A stretch of 64,000 bases of DNA, taken from Candolleomyces eurysporus. Lineage: Eukaryota; Basidiomycota; Agaricomycetes; Agaricales; Psathyrellaceae. Made by a program: the position numbers and the translations under genes. The notes beneath the pieces were generated by a model. It had not been told where the DNA came from and made no database searches. It saw nothing but the letters and a program-made list of their open reading frames with translations. This document shows positions 1 through 11,621 of the stretch, in pieces. Every line of letters starts with the position of its first letter. Position 1 is the first letter of the stretch. The stretch spans positions 124,001-188,000 of the forward strand of contig JANBPK010000813.1 of the NCBI GenBank assembly GCA_027579435.1. Direction: 5' to 3'.

Positions 1-382
1 AACGAGCCACAGGTATCCTGCTCTCGCAGCGAGGTCCTTCGCCGTGTGTCGGTTGGTCGCCGACGCCTGGTCAAACTTGACTAGGACATCTTCGCCGTGG
101 AGGACTATAGCAATTCAAATGTCAGCCAACAACACTGGGAAGAGGGTTGCTCATCGAAGGTACACACGTCTTGCCTGTGCATGCCACGGGTTGGCGGGGT
201 CATTTGTCTCCCAGACGTAGACGACGGGTTTGACGACGCCGCCATAAGCTCGTTGCGCAGTATTGTTGAAATTCGAGCATGAGCCTATCGATGAGAAACA
301 GAGAGAGAACGAGTCAGTTTTCGCATTCAAGGAATCGTCGACAATCCCATCGACTAGGTGACGAATGCTCACCGTCGCACAT
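1..382 (-). CDS. dsRBM-like small protein, copy A (3' end cut by window edge)
   Basis: Three exons read on the minus strand: 382-373 (ATG TGC GAC G), 284-168 and 104 to beyond base 1, with GT-AG introns of 88 and 63 nt. The protein starts MCDGSCSNFNN, continues with PVVYVWETNDP and ends in view with TAKDLAARAGYLWLV. The order helix (FNNTAQRAYG), two strands around WETNDPANPW, a third strand (VLVKFDQAS) and a lysine-bearing helix (TAKDLAA) matches the alpha-beta-beta-beta-alpha plan of a dsRNA-binding motif. The canonical loop histidine is absent and region 3 is only partly kept, so RNA binding is inferred. It has ten relatives in the window. The last few codons lie outside the window. Confidence 0.75.
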
Positions 383-514
383 GATGCTTGCAATTACAGG
401 TCCCTGTCGAGCTTGAGCCTGTCGATTTCCTGCTTGGTCACCTCAACAAATGTCGAGGCGATTCGCTGGGATGAGAGGTGGGGGTGAGGTTTCTCTCAAG
501 CATCTTCGTTCAGG

Positions 515-524
515 TTTTTTNATA
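515..524 (-). promoter_or_regulatory. TATA-like box of copy A, interrupted by an N
   Basis: On the minus strand this reads TAT-N-AAAAAA followed by CCTGAACGAAGATGCTTGAG. The same block follows the TATAAAA of copies B and C, so this is probably the same core promoter with a homopolymer-associated N inside it. Confidence 0.45.
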
Positions 525-1600
525 CCGGGGAAGGTCCCCCAGTAAGCTCCAAATGAATGTTTCCCCGTGCAATTTTGCAGATACGAGATTTCCTAACACC
601 CACAGTTTGGAACCTGCAAATTGGGGTCACATCGATCAAGATCGGAGCGTGCGTGTATCAATTCACCAAATTCGATAACTCCTAGAGGCTTGCTCAGGGT
701 CAATAGTCCCATGGTCGTCTTCTGCGGCCTGTTTCTCTGTTGCATTCCCGTAAGCGTCGGGACTCCGACCAGCCTCGAGGCCCTGTCTCAGACCTTCGCT
801 CTGAATTTACGTCAACTGTGAAGGGTTTGCGGTGTTACTAGCTAATTCGGGTGTTGATGGGGGCGAGTGGTTTGTTTTTTGAGACGGAATACAATTGGCT
901 AGATATCCTATCGAGCCCCGGTATGCGTCGAATAGTTGAACGTTGAAGGTAAAGGTCCCTCTCTATTTGCGTCGTGTGGGCAAGCAAAAACACTAAAGAC
1001 CTCGGGGTGACAATTACGTCCCATTCATCGCACGCGACAATACATTATACAATACAATATGTAACGGATTGCCTGAGTTCATCAGTAGTCATACATATTT
1101 GTTGATAAAGTTAGGACACGAGGCAAATAAGATTCTGATCAACAGAGCAACGTGGAGAAGCGTCATCTGGGCCCGGCGTTTNGTTTTTTCTCATTTTCAT
1201 CTCTTAACGCCGTACCCTGGTGTGTATCGAAGGCGGGTCGAGCAGAAGGAGGACGCTAATGCTTCTCATATGAAATACAAAGGCAAATTCGCGCGAGTCG
1301 TACAGTTCGACGCAGATACAAGAAAAAGGAGATGAACAAGCGGCGGGGCATGATGCTGGCATCTCCTTTCGACTTGACCCTGGATTACTGTGATTGCAGT
1401 TACCAAGTGACCTAGGTGAGAAGCAGAATAGCCCGATTTGGTGATATCTTCAAGTTCAGACGTTTTTTACGGATCGAGTTGGCGATCGTCCGGCGATCGT
1501 GTTCGATTCGTATTTTACATGCTTCTCATTGGTCGCTCGGAAGGAAGTGCAGTGGCTCAAGAAGGGTAACCCAGGCCCAGAGCCGAGTTCTATACACCCC
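525..1600. other. No recognisable gene
   Basis: Only short unsupported reading frames without family resemblance. One N at 1182 beside a T run. Confidence 0.5.
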
Positions 1601-2045
1601 AATTCGTAGCCTTGTGTGATGCAACCCTCGGCGCGCACTGTGGATTAGTGACGTGCAAACGGATGGAAAGCGGAGACTAGCGTGTTTCAATTTGAAACCT
1701 TGTGTGATGCGAATTGAACCCTCGGCGCGCACTTTGGATATCAATGTAGAATATCCCAATCTGTAACCTCGTGTTATGCAGGTTCAGCCCTCGGCGTGCA
1801 CTTTGGACATCACACACACACTATAGCATGTCCGAATTCATAACATTGTGTGATGTAGATTCAATGGTCGGCGCGAACTTTAGATATCGGGCTATCGTGA
1901 TGGCTCGATCCGCGACCTTGTGTGATGCACATCCAACCTCAATGCGCACTTTGGCTATAATTGGCTGTAAAGAGATGGGAAACCAAGACCAGCATATCCC
2001 AATTGGTGACGCTGTGTGATGCAACCCTCAGCGCGCACCAGTAGG
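1601..2045 (+). repeat. Degenerate tandem repeat, about six units
   Basis: Units begin near 1601, 1689, 1758, 1835, 1908 and 2001, a spacing of about 69-93 nt. The shared core is CCTTGTGTGATGCA, a short spacer, then CCCTCGGCGCGCACTTTGGA. The units differ by substitutions and small indels, as in an old minisatellite. No coding frame runs through it. Confidence 0.75.
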
Positions 2046-2902
2046 ATCATGTCATCATGTCTCGATGGCAGGTTCTCCCCATGAGGCTGCATACCTCGCT
2101 CTACTTTCAACTGCCATTGCTCTGGGCACTGAGCTCGCCCGAGGCGCTTTACTGCCGTTTTTCTTTTCTTCCCCCTTCATGTGTTCAACTGCTGGACGCA
2201 CATACCGCTTCCTACACCTTCGGGGTGACTCTGGAAACGTCATCACTATCTGACAGACGATTCTCACGAGGATGACAGCCTCAGGCAGTCGGGAGTGTTG
2301 TTTGAATAAAGAAGGTGGGGCCTGCAGCGTAAATGGACGCGCTTGCGTACACCAGGTACTAAATAGGTCATACCATTCACCCACGCCAACCCCTCTTTTA
2401 CGACAACTAGGGCCAATGTATCATCCTGTTTTGTATCCTCCAACTCCCCCGCATCACAGCTGCTCAAAGATGTGCCCACAGTCGTCGTTGGACGACCTCT
2501 ACTACCGTATCACAGGCATCGAGAGACGTGCAGAGCTTCTGTTTCAGTATCACAGTGGTCGAGAGTCACGCGGAACCCCTTCCGGCACTGTGAAACAGCA
2601 GTCGAGGGCATTCTGGTCAACCCGCTTCACAGCTACCAGTGACCTCACCAACCCTTGCTTGTTCAATTGAGTTTCACATATCAGCCGTGCGAGACGGCTC
2701 GCCCAACAGAGCCACTCGCTTTCGCTAAACTTTAGGAGGTTGCACCAAGTGCTACAACGTTAACGTTGGAACTCAACACTTTCAGAAGGTGGGTGCCCCT
2801 CGCTTATCCCGTCTGTTAGAATTACAGCCTTCGACATACTTGCGGGGAATTCGGCCGGCGCAATTCAAGACTCTAGCACTGCTCTGAAAACTCGCAAGAG
2901 CC
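2046..2902. other. No recognisable gene
   Basis: A 132-codon open frame at 2272-2670 has no recognisable domain and was not accepted as a gene. Confidence 0.4.
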
Positions 2903-3186
2903 ATGCCTGGCCGTAGGTATCTCATAGTATTCTGGGCCGCGTTTGTTGTGGGTTTACTTCTGGGTTGTCCTTTACTAGGTTCTTACGCAAAACTCCATAG
3001 CACTAGTCAATGGAAACATTAATTCCGTTATCTATGTCTGGGGACGAATGACCCAGCCAAAGCATGGTGTGCTAAGCTAGAGGTAAGCATCCTACTCGTT
3101 GATCGCATACCTTGCCGTTGGCTAACTGGGTATGCAATACTCTAGTTCACTGTGTCAATAGCATCAGTGTTGTGGGGATTGTCTAG
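2903..3186 (+). pseudogene. Decayed dsRBM-like gene, copy K
   Basis: The family gene plan is visible. Exon 1 is ATG CCT GGC C at 2903-2912 followed by GTAGGT. An acceptor precedes 2979. Exon 2 runs to 3082 before GTAAGC, and an acceptor precedes 3146. Exon 2 is 104 nt instead of 117 and contains a TAA plus frame changes, although NSVIYVWG and TNDPAKAWCAK can still be read in different frames. Exon 3 keeps only about 13 codons and ends at TAG at 3186, where a broken DUF6593 copy begins on the other strand. It is a pseudogene truncated at a rearrangement junction. Confidence 0.7.
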
Positions 3187-3396
3187 TCATCCGGCGCTAG
3201 GAAGCAAGGGGCAAAGATTCTTACGCTCTATATCTGCAATCGACTTACTATTGAACAACGCACCCGCTGTCTCCGAAACTCCATCCATGTAGAATTTTGA
3301 GTTTATCGGTACGAGTACCGTATACTGGCTCCGGACGAGCCGGTTGAAGGTGTCGTAGCCGAGCCCATCTGACCCTCTTCGTTTCACTAGGTTCAT
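3187..3396 (-). pseudogene. Broken DUF6593 gene fragment
   Basis: The minus strand encodes DGLGYDTFNRLV, then YTVLVPINSKFYMDGV, matching DGLGQDNFNPLA and YTMLVPMNSRFYMDGV of the intact DUF6593 gene at 6774-7546. The first exon and the C-terminal exon are missing, and the frame ends within about 20 codons of the match. It therefore covers only the middle exon of the family. It abuts dsRBM-like pseudogene K tail to tail, which suggests a recombination breakpoint near 3186. Confidence 0.75.
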
Positions 3397-4418
3397 CTCA
3401 TCTCAACTCGGAGTCGAGAACTACTGCATGAAACGAAATGAAGTCTGGACCCGCCACGAAAGTGCCCACCCTCATCTTTGATCTCCATCTTTAGCATCTA
3501 CTTGAGGTCGAGATGAGACTGGGATCCTACCCACAATATTCGTCACATCTATCCTCCAAATGGACGATGACCTGGTTGTCCTTCAATTGCGTGAGCACAG
3601 ACTGGCCGTTCTCTGAGTCGTGTCGTGGTAAGTAGTTTCGAAGTCGGTAAGGTGTAACTTGGAGTGTCCGGCGTTGCCGGAGCGACCGAGGAACAAAGAT
3701 GCTGCGCAATGATGGGCCGTCTCTTCGCAATGGGGTTGTTTTCTCAATGCTCGGAATGAAGGGTTTCTCGAAGCCTAGGGTCAACGAAATTTGTTTCTCA
3801 CTTATGTATGAGATCAGTGGACATTTCTCCCGCAGAGCTTTTCCTTTCCGATCAGGTCGCGTCGCGCTGCAAGGTGCTCTCAGAGGCGGGATATCCGTAT
3901 ATATCATTCACGAGGCCAGGGATCTAGAAACAGAACGATATTTGAAAAGAGGTAAGTATCAAGGTTCGATTGAGATGCATATTAATAATGGATAGAACTA
4001 TGTACTTCCGTTGGCCCAAAGGTAAGTAGGCGGGGTATAAGGCTGCGTCCGCTGAATGATCATCTCGGCTCAGGAGGAATCAGAGTTGTGAACAAGTTTG
4101 GGGAGTCGAACGGACTTGATACGCACATTGCATCATTCAAAGTCAAAGCTGAAGAGGTCAAACATTTGATGTTGTCACCAATATCTGTGTACCCAGCTTA
4201 CCTGCTCTATACCACGTTCTGACTCCGACCCGTTCGCTGGTATTCGACAAACTTCTCTGTTTTATGACCATCTGTCAAGGAGACGGCCACCATAAATGAT
4301 GGAGCGTGTACTACGACAAGTAGAACATAGGTGTTGCACATAGTCCACAATAGATTAACATCCCTCGGCATAAGTTATTGTGTCAATGTCCACCAGCATT
4401 GAGGGTTTCAGTTTGTTC
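3397..4418. other. No recognisable gene
   Basis: Overlapping opposite-strand open frames around 3527-3995 resemble nothing I recognise. The missing DUF6593 exon was not found here. Confidence 0.4.
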
Positions 4419-4832
4419 TCAAACGTTGACCAGATCAATATTGGGGCACTGTGCGACGAGCCAGAGGTATCCTGTTCTCGCGGCGATGTCCTTCGCCGTT
4501 TGCCGTCTCGTTGCGGATGCCTGGGCAAACTGGGCTACGAGTTTTTTGCCATCGAGGACTACAGCGTGTCAAATGTTAGCCAACGGTGAAGATGGTGGCA
4601 CACAAATGTGTACCTACGTCTTGCCTCTGCATACCACGGGTTGACGGGGTCATTCGTCTCCCAGACGTAAACCACAGGCGTGATCACGCCGCCATAAACT
4701 CTTTGTGCAGCATTATTGAATTTTGCAGACGAGCCTGTGGCCAAGAGAGAGTGAGAGGGCGAGTCAGTACTCGAGTTCAGAGAGTCGTCAACACGAGCAA
4801 CCAAAGAAAAATAGCGGCTCACCGTCGGCCAT
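4419..4832 (-). CDS. dsRBM-like small protein, copy B
   Basis: Exons 4832-4830 onward (10 nt, ATG GCC GAC G, to 4823), 4734-4618 (117 nt) and 4558-4419 (140 nt), giving 88 residues and a TGA. The protein starts MADGSSAKFNNAAQRVYGG, then has VITPVVYVWETNDPVNPWYA, the strand LVAQFAQASA and the helix TRRQTAKDIAARTGYLWL, ending NIDLVNV. This is the fullest match to a single divergent dsRNA-binding motif: N-terminal helix, three strands and a C-terminal helix with Arg/Lys at the position of the canonical KKxAK patch. It has no signal peptide and no second domain, so it is probably intracellular. It is closely related to copies A and C. Confidence 0.85.
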
Positions 4833-4849
4833 GATTCTTTCGATTTCAC

Positions 4850-5075
4850 TACCTGCAGAGCTTGAGCCTGTTAGTTTCTTTGCCTTGGTACTTCGACCGG
4901 TACGGGGACAATTCACTGAGGACCGAGAGCTGAAGATGAGATTCCGGCTCGAGCGTATGGGTTGTTTCCGTACACTTCGATTTCTTGCTTTGGCACTTCA
5001 ACCAATACTGGGACAATTCACTAGGAACCAATACTTAAGCTGAGGTTGCTCGAGCAACTTCGTTTAGGTTTTATA
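4850..5075 (-). promoter_or_regulatory. Upstream region of copy B with duplicated block and TATA box
   Basis: The minus strand has TATAAAA at 5075-5069, followed by the CCTAAACGAAGTTGCTCGAG block shared with copies A and C. A segment of about 110 nt containing GGGACAATTCACT(G/A)AGGA occurs twice (near 4910 and 5010). Copy C has it once, so the copy B 5' region is about 100 nt longer. Confidence 0.5.
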
Positions 5076-6773
5076 TCCACTGCCTGGACTAAATGCCTCT
5101 CAAGGTACAACCGGAGATCGTAACATTGGGTAATCTCTTCCACTCGCCGGCCATGGTTTACGCATGATCTGAAACAAACTTTCGATGTACTAACAAGGTA
5201 GGTTTCTGAACTTCGGCGCTTTCGGGCTGGCAGAGGTTTTAAGGGATCCCGTCATTGCTAATCCAGCCGCTCCCATTCGCAAGCTGACGCACCTGCCCCG
5301 AACATAATAAATTTCTGCAAGCTTATTGTACTGAGATGTCGTCGCCGATTACGTTCCTTTCAACTAGTACATCCCTCTCATCTCGATAGTGAGCTATCTG
5401 GCCTTGGAGAAGACGTAGTGCTTCAACGTTTCGCTACCCTGGAGTCCTATTGGGCTAAAATTGAACATGTCACGATTTCTCACGTTGGCACTCCTCGGAG
5501 GAGGCTGTGTTGAGCATGGAAAGCGATAACCTAAAAGTAGCGACATCAACACCGTCCTGTCAGGACATTATGAGCGTGATCGTGACATTTTTTGTCGCGC
5601 TCTGGGTTCATGCCCGTCTGGCACCACTCATGTTCAATAGATACAGCGGTAGAAGACCTTGGGAGAACGCTAGCCAGGTCTGTTTACTCTAGCACCAGTG
5701 TGAAGGCGTGTCTTGTGAATACGTCCTCAGTTAGACTCGAGATTTCAGAGTTTTACCATTGCTTCCCTCAGATCACAACCATTCGTTTCCATCGAAAGAC
5801 CATGGTTGTCGAATGTTCAGAGAGGTGAGCATTCTCAACCGCCGAAAGTCTTAATAGACATATGCCAGTGGTCTAGAACACCCTACCTCCCCGCGCTTCC
5901 AGGTGTACCTGGTTTATTATCTCGGCTTCAACCTCAGCGTCACCATCTTGGCATCCCAAATCCCAACAGGTTCCCCTAATTGATGCATTTTCCATCTTTC
6001 CTTCTGTATCGATTCACCGTATTTCTGTGAGCATCGGACTAATGCAAATACTTGAGTGTGTATTCACCTACACTCGTAGGAAACAACTTAGTCTATCCTA
6101 TCGTGCGACACGTCGCCCACTCCGAGTCGCGATGCCGCGAAGATATGCCTTCCGCGAAATAATAAACATTGATGCTCATGAGTACTCGCTTTGGGTGACA
6201 GCCATGTATATGCTTTGACGTTTCTCTCTTTTCTTCTTCCGTTTGGTACGCAGCTACACCAGTATATCTTTGAGCAAAGCTCCACTTAAAACTCGCCTAC
6301 GACAGACAAGCTTCGAGTTTTTCAGACACCGAGACGGTATCGCTAATGACCACAGCCTCTATTCTACCTCTTAACTATGCGTCCTTCGGCAACTTCAAAA
6401 CTGAGGGTAGTAAGAGCGTACACACGGTGATAAGCTGGGGAAGGTGCGATCCGATATAAGGTTTGCGATGTGAGGGATGCGGCGTTGATCACAGCTTCTT
6501 CCGACGGATCATCCCGCCCGGCGAAGCTTTCAAAGTGGAGCAGGCGTTCGTATGCGTAGTTCCGCAGCTACACCCTTACCTTGTCGTTTATAAAGGACTG
6601 GGCGCAGGCGGCGCCCGCACCTCTGAATCATTGGCATCTTCTTTTCCTCCAGCCACCATCGAGGATTAGTATTCGACAACACCACACCTGAACCTGTGCG
6701 GCACCAATTCTTGGAAACGAACTTGCTTACCGCAACACAACGCGACACGGCACGACACGACCAGGATAGTGGA
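5076..6773. other. No recognisable gene
   Basis: Only short open frames. A TATAAA sequence near 6589 lies about 185 nt upstream of the DUF6593 start and could be its promoter. Confidence 0.4.
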
Positions 6774-7546
6774 ATGGAACTTGTACTCACAGACCCACAC
6801 CCATGCCACGCCAACTTCTGCACGAAGGGCGGTCAGGTTATATACAGAGTTCAATGTCCATTTGGGATGATGGATAGGACGATCACGGTTGATAAGATCG
6901 CAGTTCAGTCCCAAGACGCTCCAGTGGATGCCGAAGGTGAAGGTGTAGAGGGTGCTGGTGAGTTCAGATCCACTCCAGGCTGAAAATTGCCGGTTCTCGA
7001 ACTAAGATGGGATAATAGTAGCAAAACAAAGAGACCCAGACGGCCTCGGCCAAGACAACTTCAACCCTCTCGCCCGAATCGAGTATACCATGCTAGTACC
7101 CATGAACTCCCGATTCTACATGGACGGTGTACCAGAGAAGGCGGATGAGCTTTTCAAGAGGGGGAGAATTCTGAGTGGGTCATGGTATGGGTCGGATCGG
7201 ATATTCATAGGGCCTGATGGGAGAGAGTATGCGTGGGTCTTGGGATTGACGAAACCGTCTGTGCGTAGCCTCTTCTCTTTGTCCTCCTTCGCCGTCGCCT
7301 TCGCCTTCGCCTTTTCCTCTTCCTCTTTCAATTTTGACTCAGCGTAAATGGCAGCTCTTTCTTAACGACTCCTCCAAAACCCCAATCGCGAAATTCCACC
7401 GACAACACGGCGGCTCAAAAGATAAAGAACCCGTGCAAGCTTCACTTGAGATATTCGAAGAGGGACTTCATATGGTTGACCTTATCGTTGTGACGTTTGT
7501 GTATATTGAGAAGATGAGGAAGGACAGGGAGAGGGGGTCGAGGTGA
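6774..7546 (+). CDS. DUF6593 domain protein
   Basis: Exons 6774-6957, 7019-7260 and 7343-7546, joined by a 61-nt intron (GTGAGT...TAG) and an 82-nt intron (GTGCGT...CAG), give 209 residues. The start is the first in-frame ATG before GGQVIYRVQCPFG. Family landmarks appear in order: VIYRV, LVPMNSRFYMDGV, IFIGPDGREYAWVLGL, LFLNDSSKTPIAKFHR, then LEIFEEGLHMVDLIVVTFVY near the C-terminus. These fit the basidiomycete DUF6593 family, whose molecular role is unknown. The whole domain is present with all splice phases consistent, so the gene looks intact. A broken relative lies at 3187-3396 on the other strand. Confidence 0.88.
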
Positions 7547-9030
7547 AACCTTAGTGACATGGCGATAAAGCTAATCGAACGCACTGGAAGCCCACTTCTT
7601 AACATTCAATCCACCTCTATAGTACACTGCCCATTGATTGATTACGTCTACTGCACATCTTAGAGGGGTCAAGCTATGGATCCTTGTTTCTTGTTGATGC
7701 ACGGGGCTAGAGTCCCCCGCCGTCCTTCTTCGAATTCCAAACAGCTACTAGAATAAGACTGAGCTGATGCCGCACCGATCCCGCATCTCTGAGTTTCGTT
7801 CATGTTGCTCAGTGGATCAGATTCCTTCAGCTGGACTCTTGATTGCGCGATTGCTGCTATGCTATGCGCAGCTATTGCATGGGTGAAGCCACTGAAGAGT
7901 CCGGCGATAACGCCAAGTGTAGACTCCCGAGTTTGCGGCCATCGCTACCCTCGACACCACGGTTATTCTCAGAAACAAACGCTGCTGATGTATCGTCATT
8001 CGAATGCCTCTGTGTGAAGCCTTCACTCGGTTTACCGGTTCCGAAGTAGAACATGCCCTATGGGAAAAGTCCCAGCAAGAGCTGAACAAAGTGGATGGAA
8101 AGAGGCAGTAGGTGATACAGGTCTAGAAGTGACTGGTAGAATTTGCAGAGCGGTAGAAGACAGCAATGAAGGAGCGATCTCCTGGGCTTCGTCAAGCCAG
8201 TCAGTCACGGTGCATATCGATTGTCCATCGTCCATTGAAGCCAATTCAGAGCGTAATAGATATCACATCTTGCTCATGCCCGGAGGTATGAACATCCTGT
8301 ATTGCTGAATTCCCGATCTGGAGAGAAAATTGACAATAATCTCTTGATAGCACGCTTTGACGACGTGAGATTGGTACGTAGACAGGTCGCATGACTTCAG
8401 TTCTATTGTCGCATTCCAACGTTAGGCTTACCATGGCAGCGCGTGGAAGTTGCACAAAATACGTATCATCATCGCTTCCAGATAGGTGAGTCGGGTCAGC
8501 ATTTGACTCGGGGTCGACTAGAAACTCCAAAGCGGGAGAAATTAAATTCTCTAGATGGGACGTTGTTAAAGGCGGTGGGAGCTCATGCGCATGGCGTTTG
8601 TGTGGCACTGGCAAGCTCTATTCCAGCTCTAGTCTTTATCCAGTGTGCATTAGCTCCGCCAACAGTGATGCGTTAATGATGGCAATACTGATCCAGTAGT
8701 CGTTCATAATACCGACAAAATACATTTGCTNCTTTTTTCGCTTTTCCTGGTCATACTTGTGCCTAATTTGACCTTTTGCTAAATTGACGTGGACTTGTCG
8801 GCTTTCGACTTCTTGCCTTTCTCTAACTTGTTTTTTGTCTTAAGAGCGCTTGGAAAAATGCAGAAATAAACTTCAGATGCCGCTCAAACTTCACCTCCCG
8901 AAACCGCCGATGCTCAGAAACTCAAGTGGTTGATATCAAAGCTTTTGCTAGATCATTTAAAGCTCATGGAAGAGATTACCCTTTGCTAGGATCTCCGGTG
9001 ATAACCGCGAACTCACGTAGTAGTCGGGGC
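7547..9030. other. No recognisable gene
   Basis: Minus-strand frames at 8032-8614 can be joined by an intron-like GTAAGC...CTCCAG segment but lack a start and any known motif. One N at 8731 beside a T run. Confidence 0.4.
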
Positions 9031-9036
9031 AACCGA

Positions 9037-9043
9037 TATAAAA
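9037..9043 (+). promoter_or_regulatory. TATA box of dsRBM-like copy C
   Basis: TATAAAA followed by CCTGCACGAAGATGCTCGAG, 138 nt before the ATG. The same block is upstream of copies A and B. Confidence 0.6.
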
Positions 9044-9174
9044 CCTGCACGAAGATGCTCGAGACTAAACCTCATCTTTTCGGATCTTAGTGAATTGTCC
9101 TGATAGTTGTTGAAGTGGTCAAGCAGGATATCGACCCGTTCAAGCTCTGCAAAGGGGAAGAAATTGAAAGGATC

Positions 9175-9577
9175 ATGTCCGACGGTCAGCCACTGTTTGC
9201 CTTTGGTCAACCTTGCTCAACTCACAACCTAACTGGCTCTGCTTTGTTCCTGCACAGGCTCGTCTGCAAGATTCAACAATGCTACACAAAGAGTGTTCGG
9301 TGGCAATATCACGCCTGTTGTCTACGTCTGGAGGACCAATGACCCCGTCAACCCATGGTACGCCGAGGCAAGGCGTAAGTGCCCTTTGGTGTGCGGTGGC
9401 ACCCTCTTCCTCATGGCTAACATTGAACATGCTGTAGTCCTCAATGGCAAAGAAACTGTAGTCAGGTTTGCCCAGGCATTTGCGACAAGAAAGCAAATGG
9501 CGAAGGACCTCGCCGCAAGAACAGGATACCAGTGGCTTGTCGCCCATCACCCCAATATTGACCTTGTCAATGTTTGA
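9175..9577 (+). CDS. dsRBM-like small protein, copy C
   Basis: Exons 9175-9184 (ATG TCC GAC G), 9258-9374 (117 nt) and 9438-9577 (140 nt, TGA) encode 88 residues. The protein reads MSDGSSARFNNATQRVFGG, then ITPVVYVWRTNDPVNPW, ETVVRFAQAFATRKQMAKD and TGYQWL, ending NIDLVNV. The E in the family WETND motif is R here. Both introns are phase 1, as in all family members. Its third exon and upstream region are closest to copies A and B, which point the other way, so the three derive from a recent common copy. The dsRBM fold assignment rests on secondary-structure order and the RKQxAKD helix. Confidence 0.85.
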
Positions 9578-10696
9578 GAGCGAGGAAACTGAGATACACA
9601 ACGGCAATGAACCGACGCACGCTGGATAGCATTCTGTGGCGTTAATTTATGGATAGAGCAAACTTAAAACTATCAATATTACCATGGACTTGGATTGATC
9701 AGAGCCAGAGCCCTTTTAAAAAAAGGTTTTGCATGTTTCTTGTTTTCATTCGTGTTGGCTCAAAAACTCTTGATTAAGTTTGAATCGTTTGAATGCAAAC
9801 ATTAGGCACCAGACGACGGGTGGCTTTTTATGCCCTGGGACTCATTTAATTCTGGTCAAAGACTTCGATTTAACGCGATGAATGGCACTGCGTTCGTTGA
9901 CCCCGACGCACCGCAGTGAAAGCGTTGGGCGTCTGAGAGGGCTATCGGGCGCTCGTAATGACAGCCCGTTGTCACTCCAACGTCGATCAAATACGTGCGT
10001 GACACTCACAAGATCCGACCAGAACCGTCTTTTAACTGATCGGCTTCGCTCTTCAACTAATCAATCGATCTACAATCGTGCCCATTAATCTGGTGACTCC
10101 GATGCTGTGACAATAGCCTTTCAAGATCTAGGCCTGTGGACCATGACCATATGTTTCCGTGTATATACAACAAGTCTTCCTTGCCCGACGAGCCCCTGGT
10201 ACTGCTCTACCGAGTCTCACCCAGGGAGTTGAAGAAAATGTTCGATCACGAGAACCTGATGGAAAAGACGGATCACATAAGATATGGCTGTGATAGTAAC
10301 ATGAAACTCTGCTGAATATCAAGTCCTGGCTTCGCATTCCAATCACCTCAGTCTAGTGTCCTTTGGTTTCAAAACGACGTACTTCGACGAGTCAATTCTC
10401 TGAGAGACCAAAAGAAGGGGGGACCAGAGTCAGGCCCCGATTCCGGTTGCAAGGATTTCCTTTTCAAATTCTTGGGAACTAGCTCATTTGAGCTCCGCCC
10501 TCGATACGCTTATTGCCATTCGCGCCTTACTATTAGCGCACCAGCAAATTCAGAAGCCGTCGAGGCGTAGTGATCTGGTGACGCTGATGTCAGACTGGTG
10601 TGCAGTAAGAACTCGAAAAATTCCCTGTATACGTTTGGCGCGGGCGCGATGCCGTACAAGATTTCTTTCTCTGTTTGCTAAACTTGCATATTGCAG
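9578..10696. other. Mostly unassigned; possible remains of exon 2 of copy J
   Basis: No intact gene. Around 10570-10610 the words DW-CAV-RTR could be a worn form of the family NDP..W.A.AR segment. No clear exon 1 was found. Confidence 0.35.
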
Positions 10697-10821
10697 TTCT
10701 GAAAGGCAAGGATATCATATCCAAGTCTCCGCAGGCATCGGCGCCAAAGAGACAGATAGCGAAGGAGCGTGCCGCAAATGCAGCACATCACCCACATATT
10801 GATCTAATAAAATTTGATTAG
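10697..10821 (+). pseudogene. Third exon of a decayed dsRBM-like gene, copy J
   Basis: After a TTGCAG acceptor the frame reads LLKGKDIISKSPQASA, then KRQIAKERAANAA, and ends HPHIDLIKFD with TAG. This aligns to the family third exon. It is 15 nt shorter than the standard 140, because the five codons for the end of the last helix (around YQWLC) are missing. Upstream exons are not recognisable. The loss of the helix end and of exons 1-2 argues for a pseudogene. Confidence 0.65.
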
Positions 10822-11621
10822 GGGCGTATTGAGCCAGTATTCCCCCATTTGTTTGAAGGATCTGAGTCTTATAGAATACATTACGCTATATCGCCGAGCA
10901 TGCATCCTGTTCTGCCGTCTACTACAGTATATTACTGTCTGTCAAGAAGAACAGGGTTTCCCTATACTGTAAGGAAGACAAATTGAATGAAGGTCTGAGC
11001 GGAAGGCCCCTCAGTGAGTTTCAAGGTTCCCTAAAATTTGATCATTGCCAAAAGCATTGGCTCTTCAAGGACTCAAAAGCACGCCCCAGCGGGCCAATCG
11101 GGAGCTCTGCTACCCTCAACCCAGCCGTTCTTTACCCCGTGCTGTAACCATATACCTTTTCCGCAGTGGTACTGAGTCCACTGGCTGTGAAAGGTTGGCC
11201 GGAGGTAAGGTGAGGCACTTTTCTACCGTTGAGATGCGATACTTTCTTCGGTTTGTCTCGTTGGACACCATAAATATACTCTTCACCAATCAGAGTAAAA
11301 TTTAACTAGATGCACACGTCTTCAGCGACAGCAGCTTAATATACCATGGTATAGTGGGCCCAGAACGTGTATAAACAAGGGAATTTGCACTGTGTCTGCG
11401 TGAGCAAGTTTGAATATTCAAGAGAAAAAATGAGACAAGATCGTGAAAAGGGGGAGCTGGGAAGGTGGCACAAGTCGCCTGTTAGCTATCTGATATTTAG
11501 ACACATTTGCCGTGGCAATCAGGGCGGGCTTAGATGAGGTAAATAGATGGATGACGAGTCCTGCTTCAATCGAGCTGAGAGCGGGGTTGAATGCCTCAAG
11601 TGTCACACCAAACCGCCGACC
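10822..11621. other. No recognisable gene
   Basis: Short unsupported frames only. Confidence 0.4.

Noticed and set aside
2272..2670. 132-codon plus-strand open frame
   Set aside because: No motif, no intron pattern like neighbours; may be chance.
8246..8614. Two minus-strand frames joined by an intron-like gap
   Set aside because: Splice sites look plausible but there is no start codon, family or conservation evidence.
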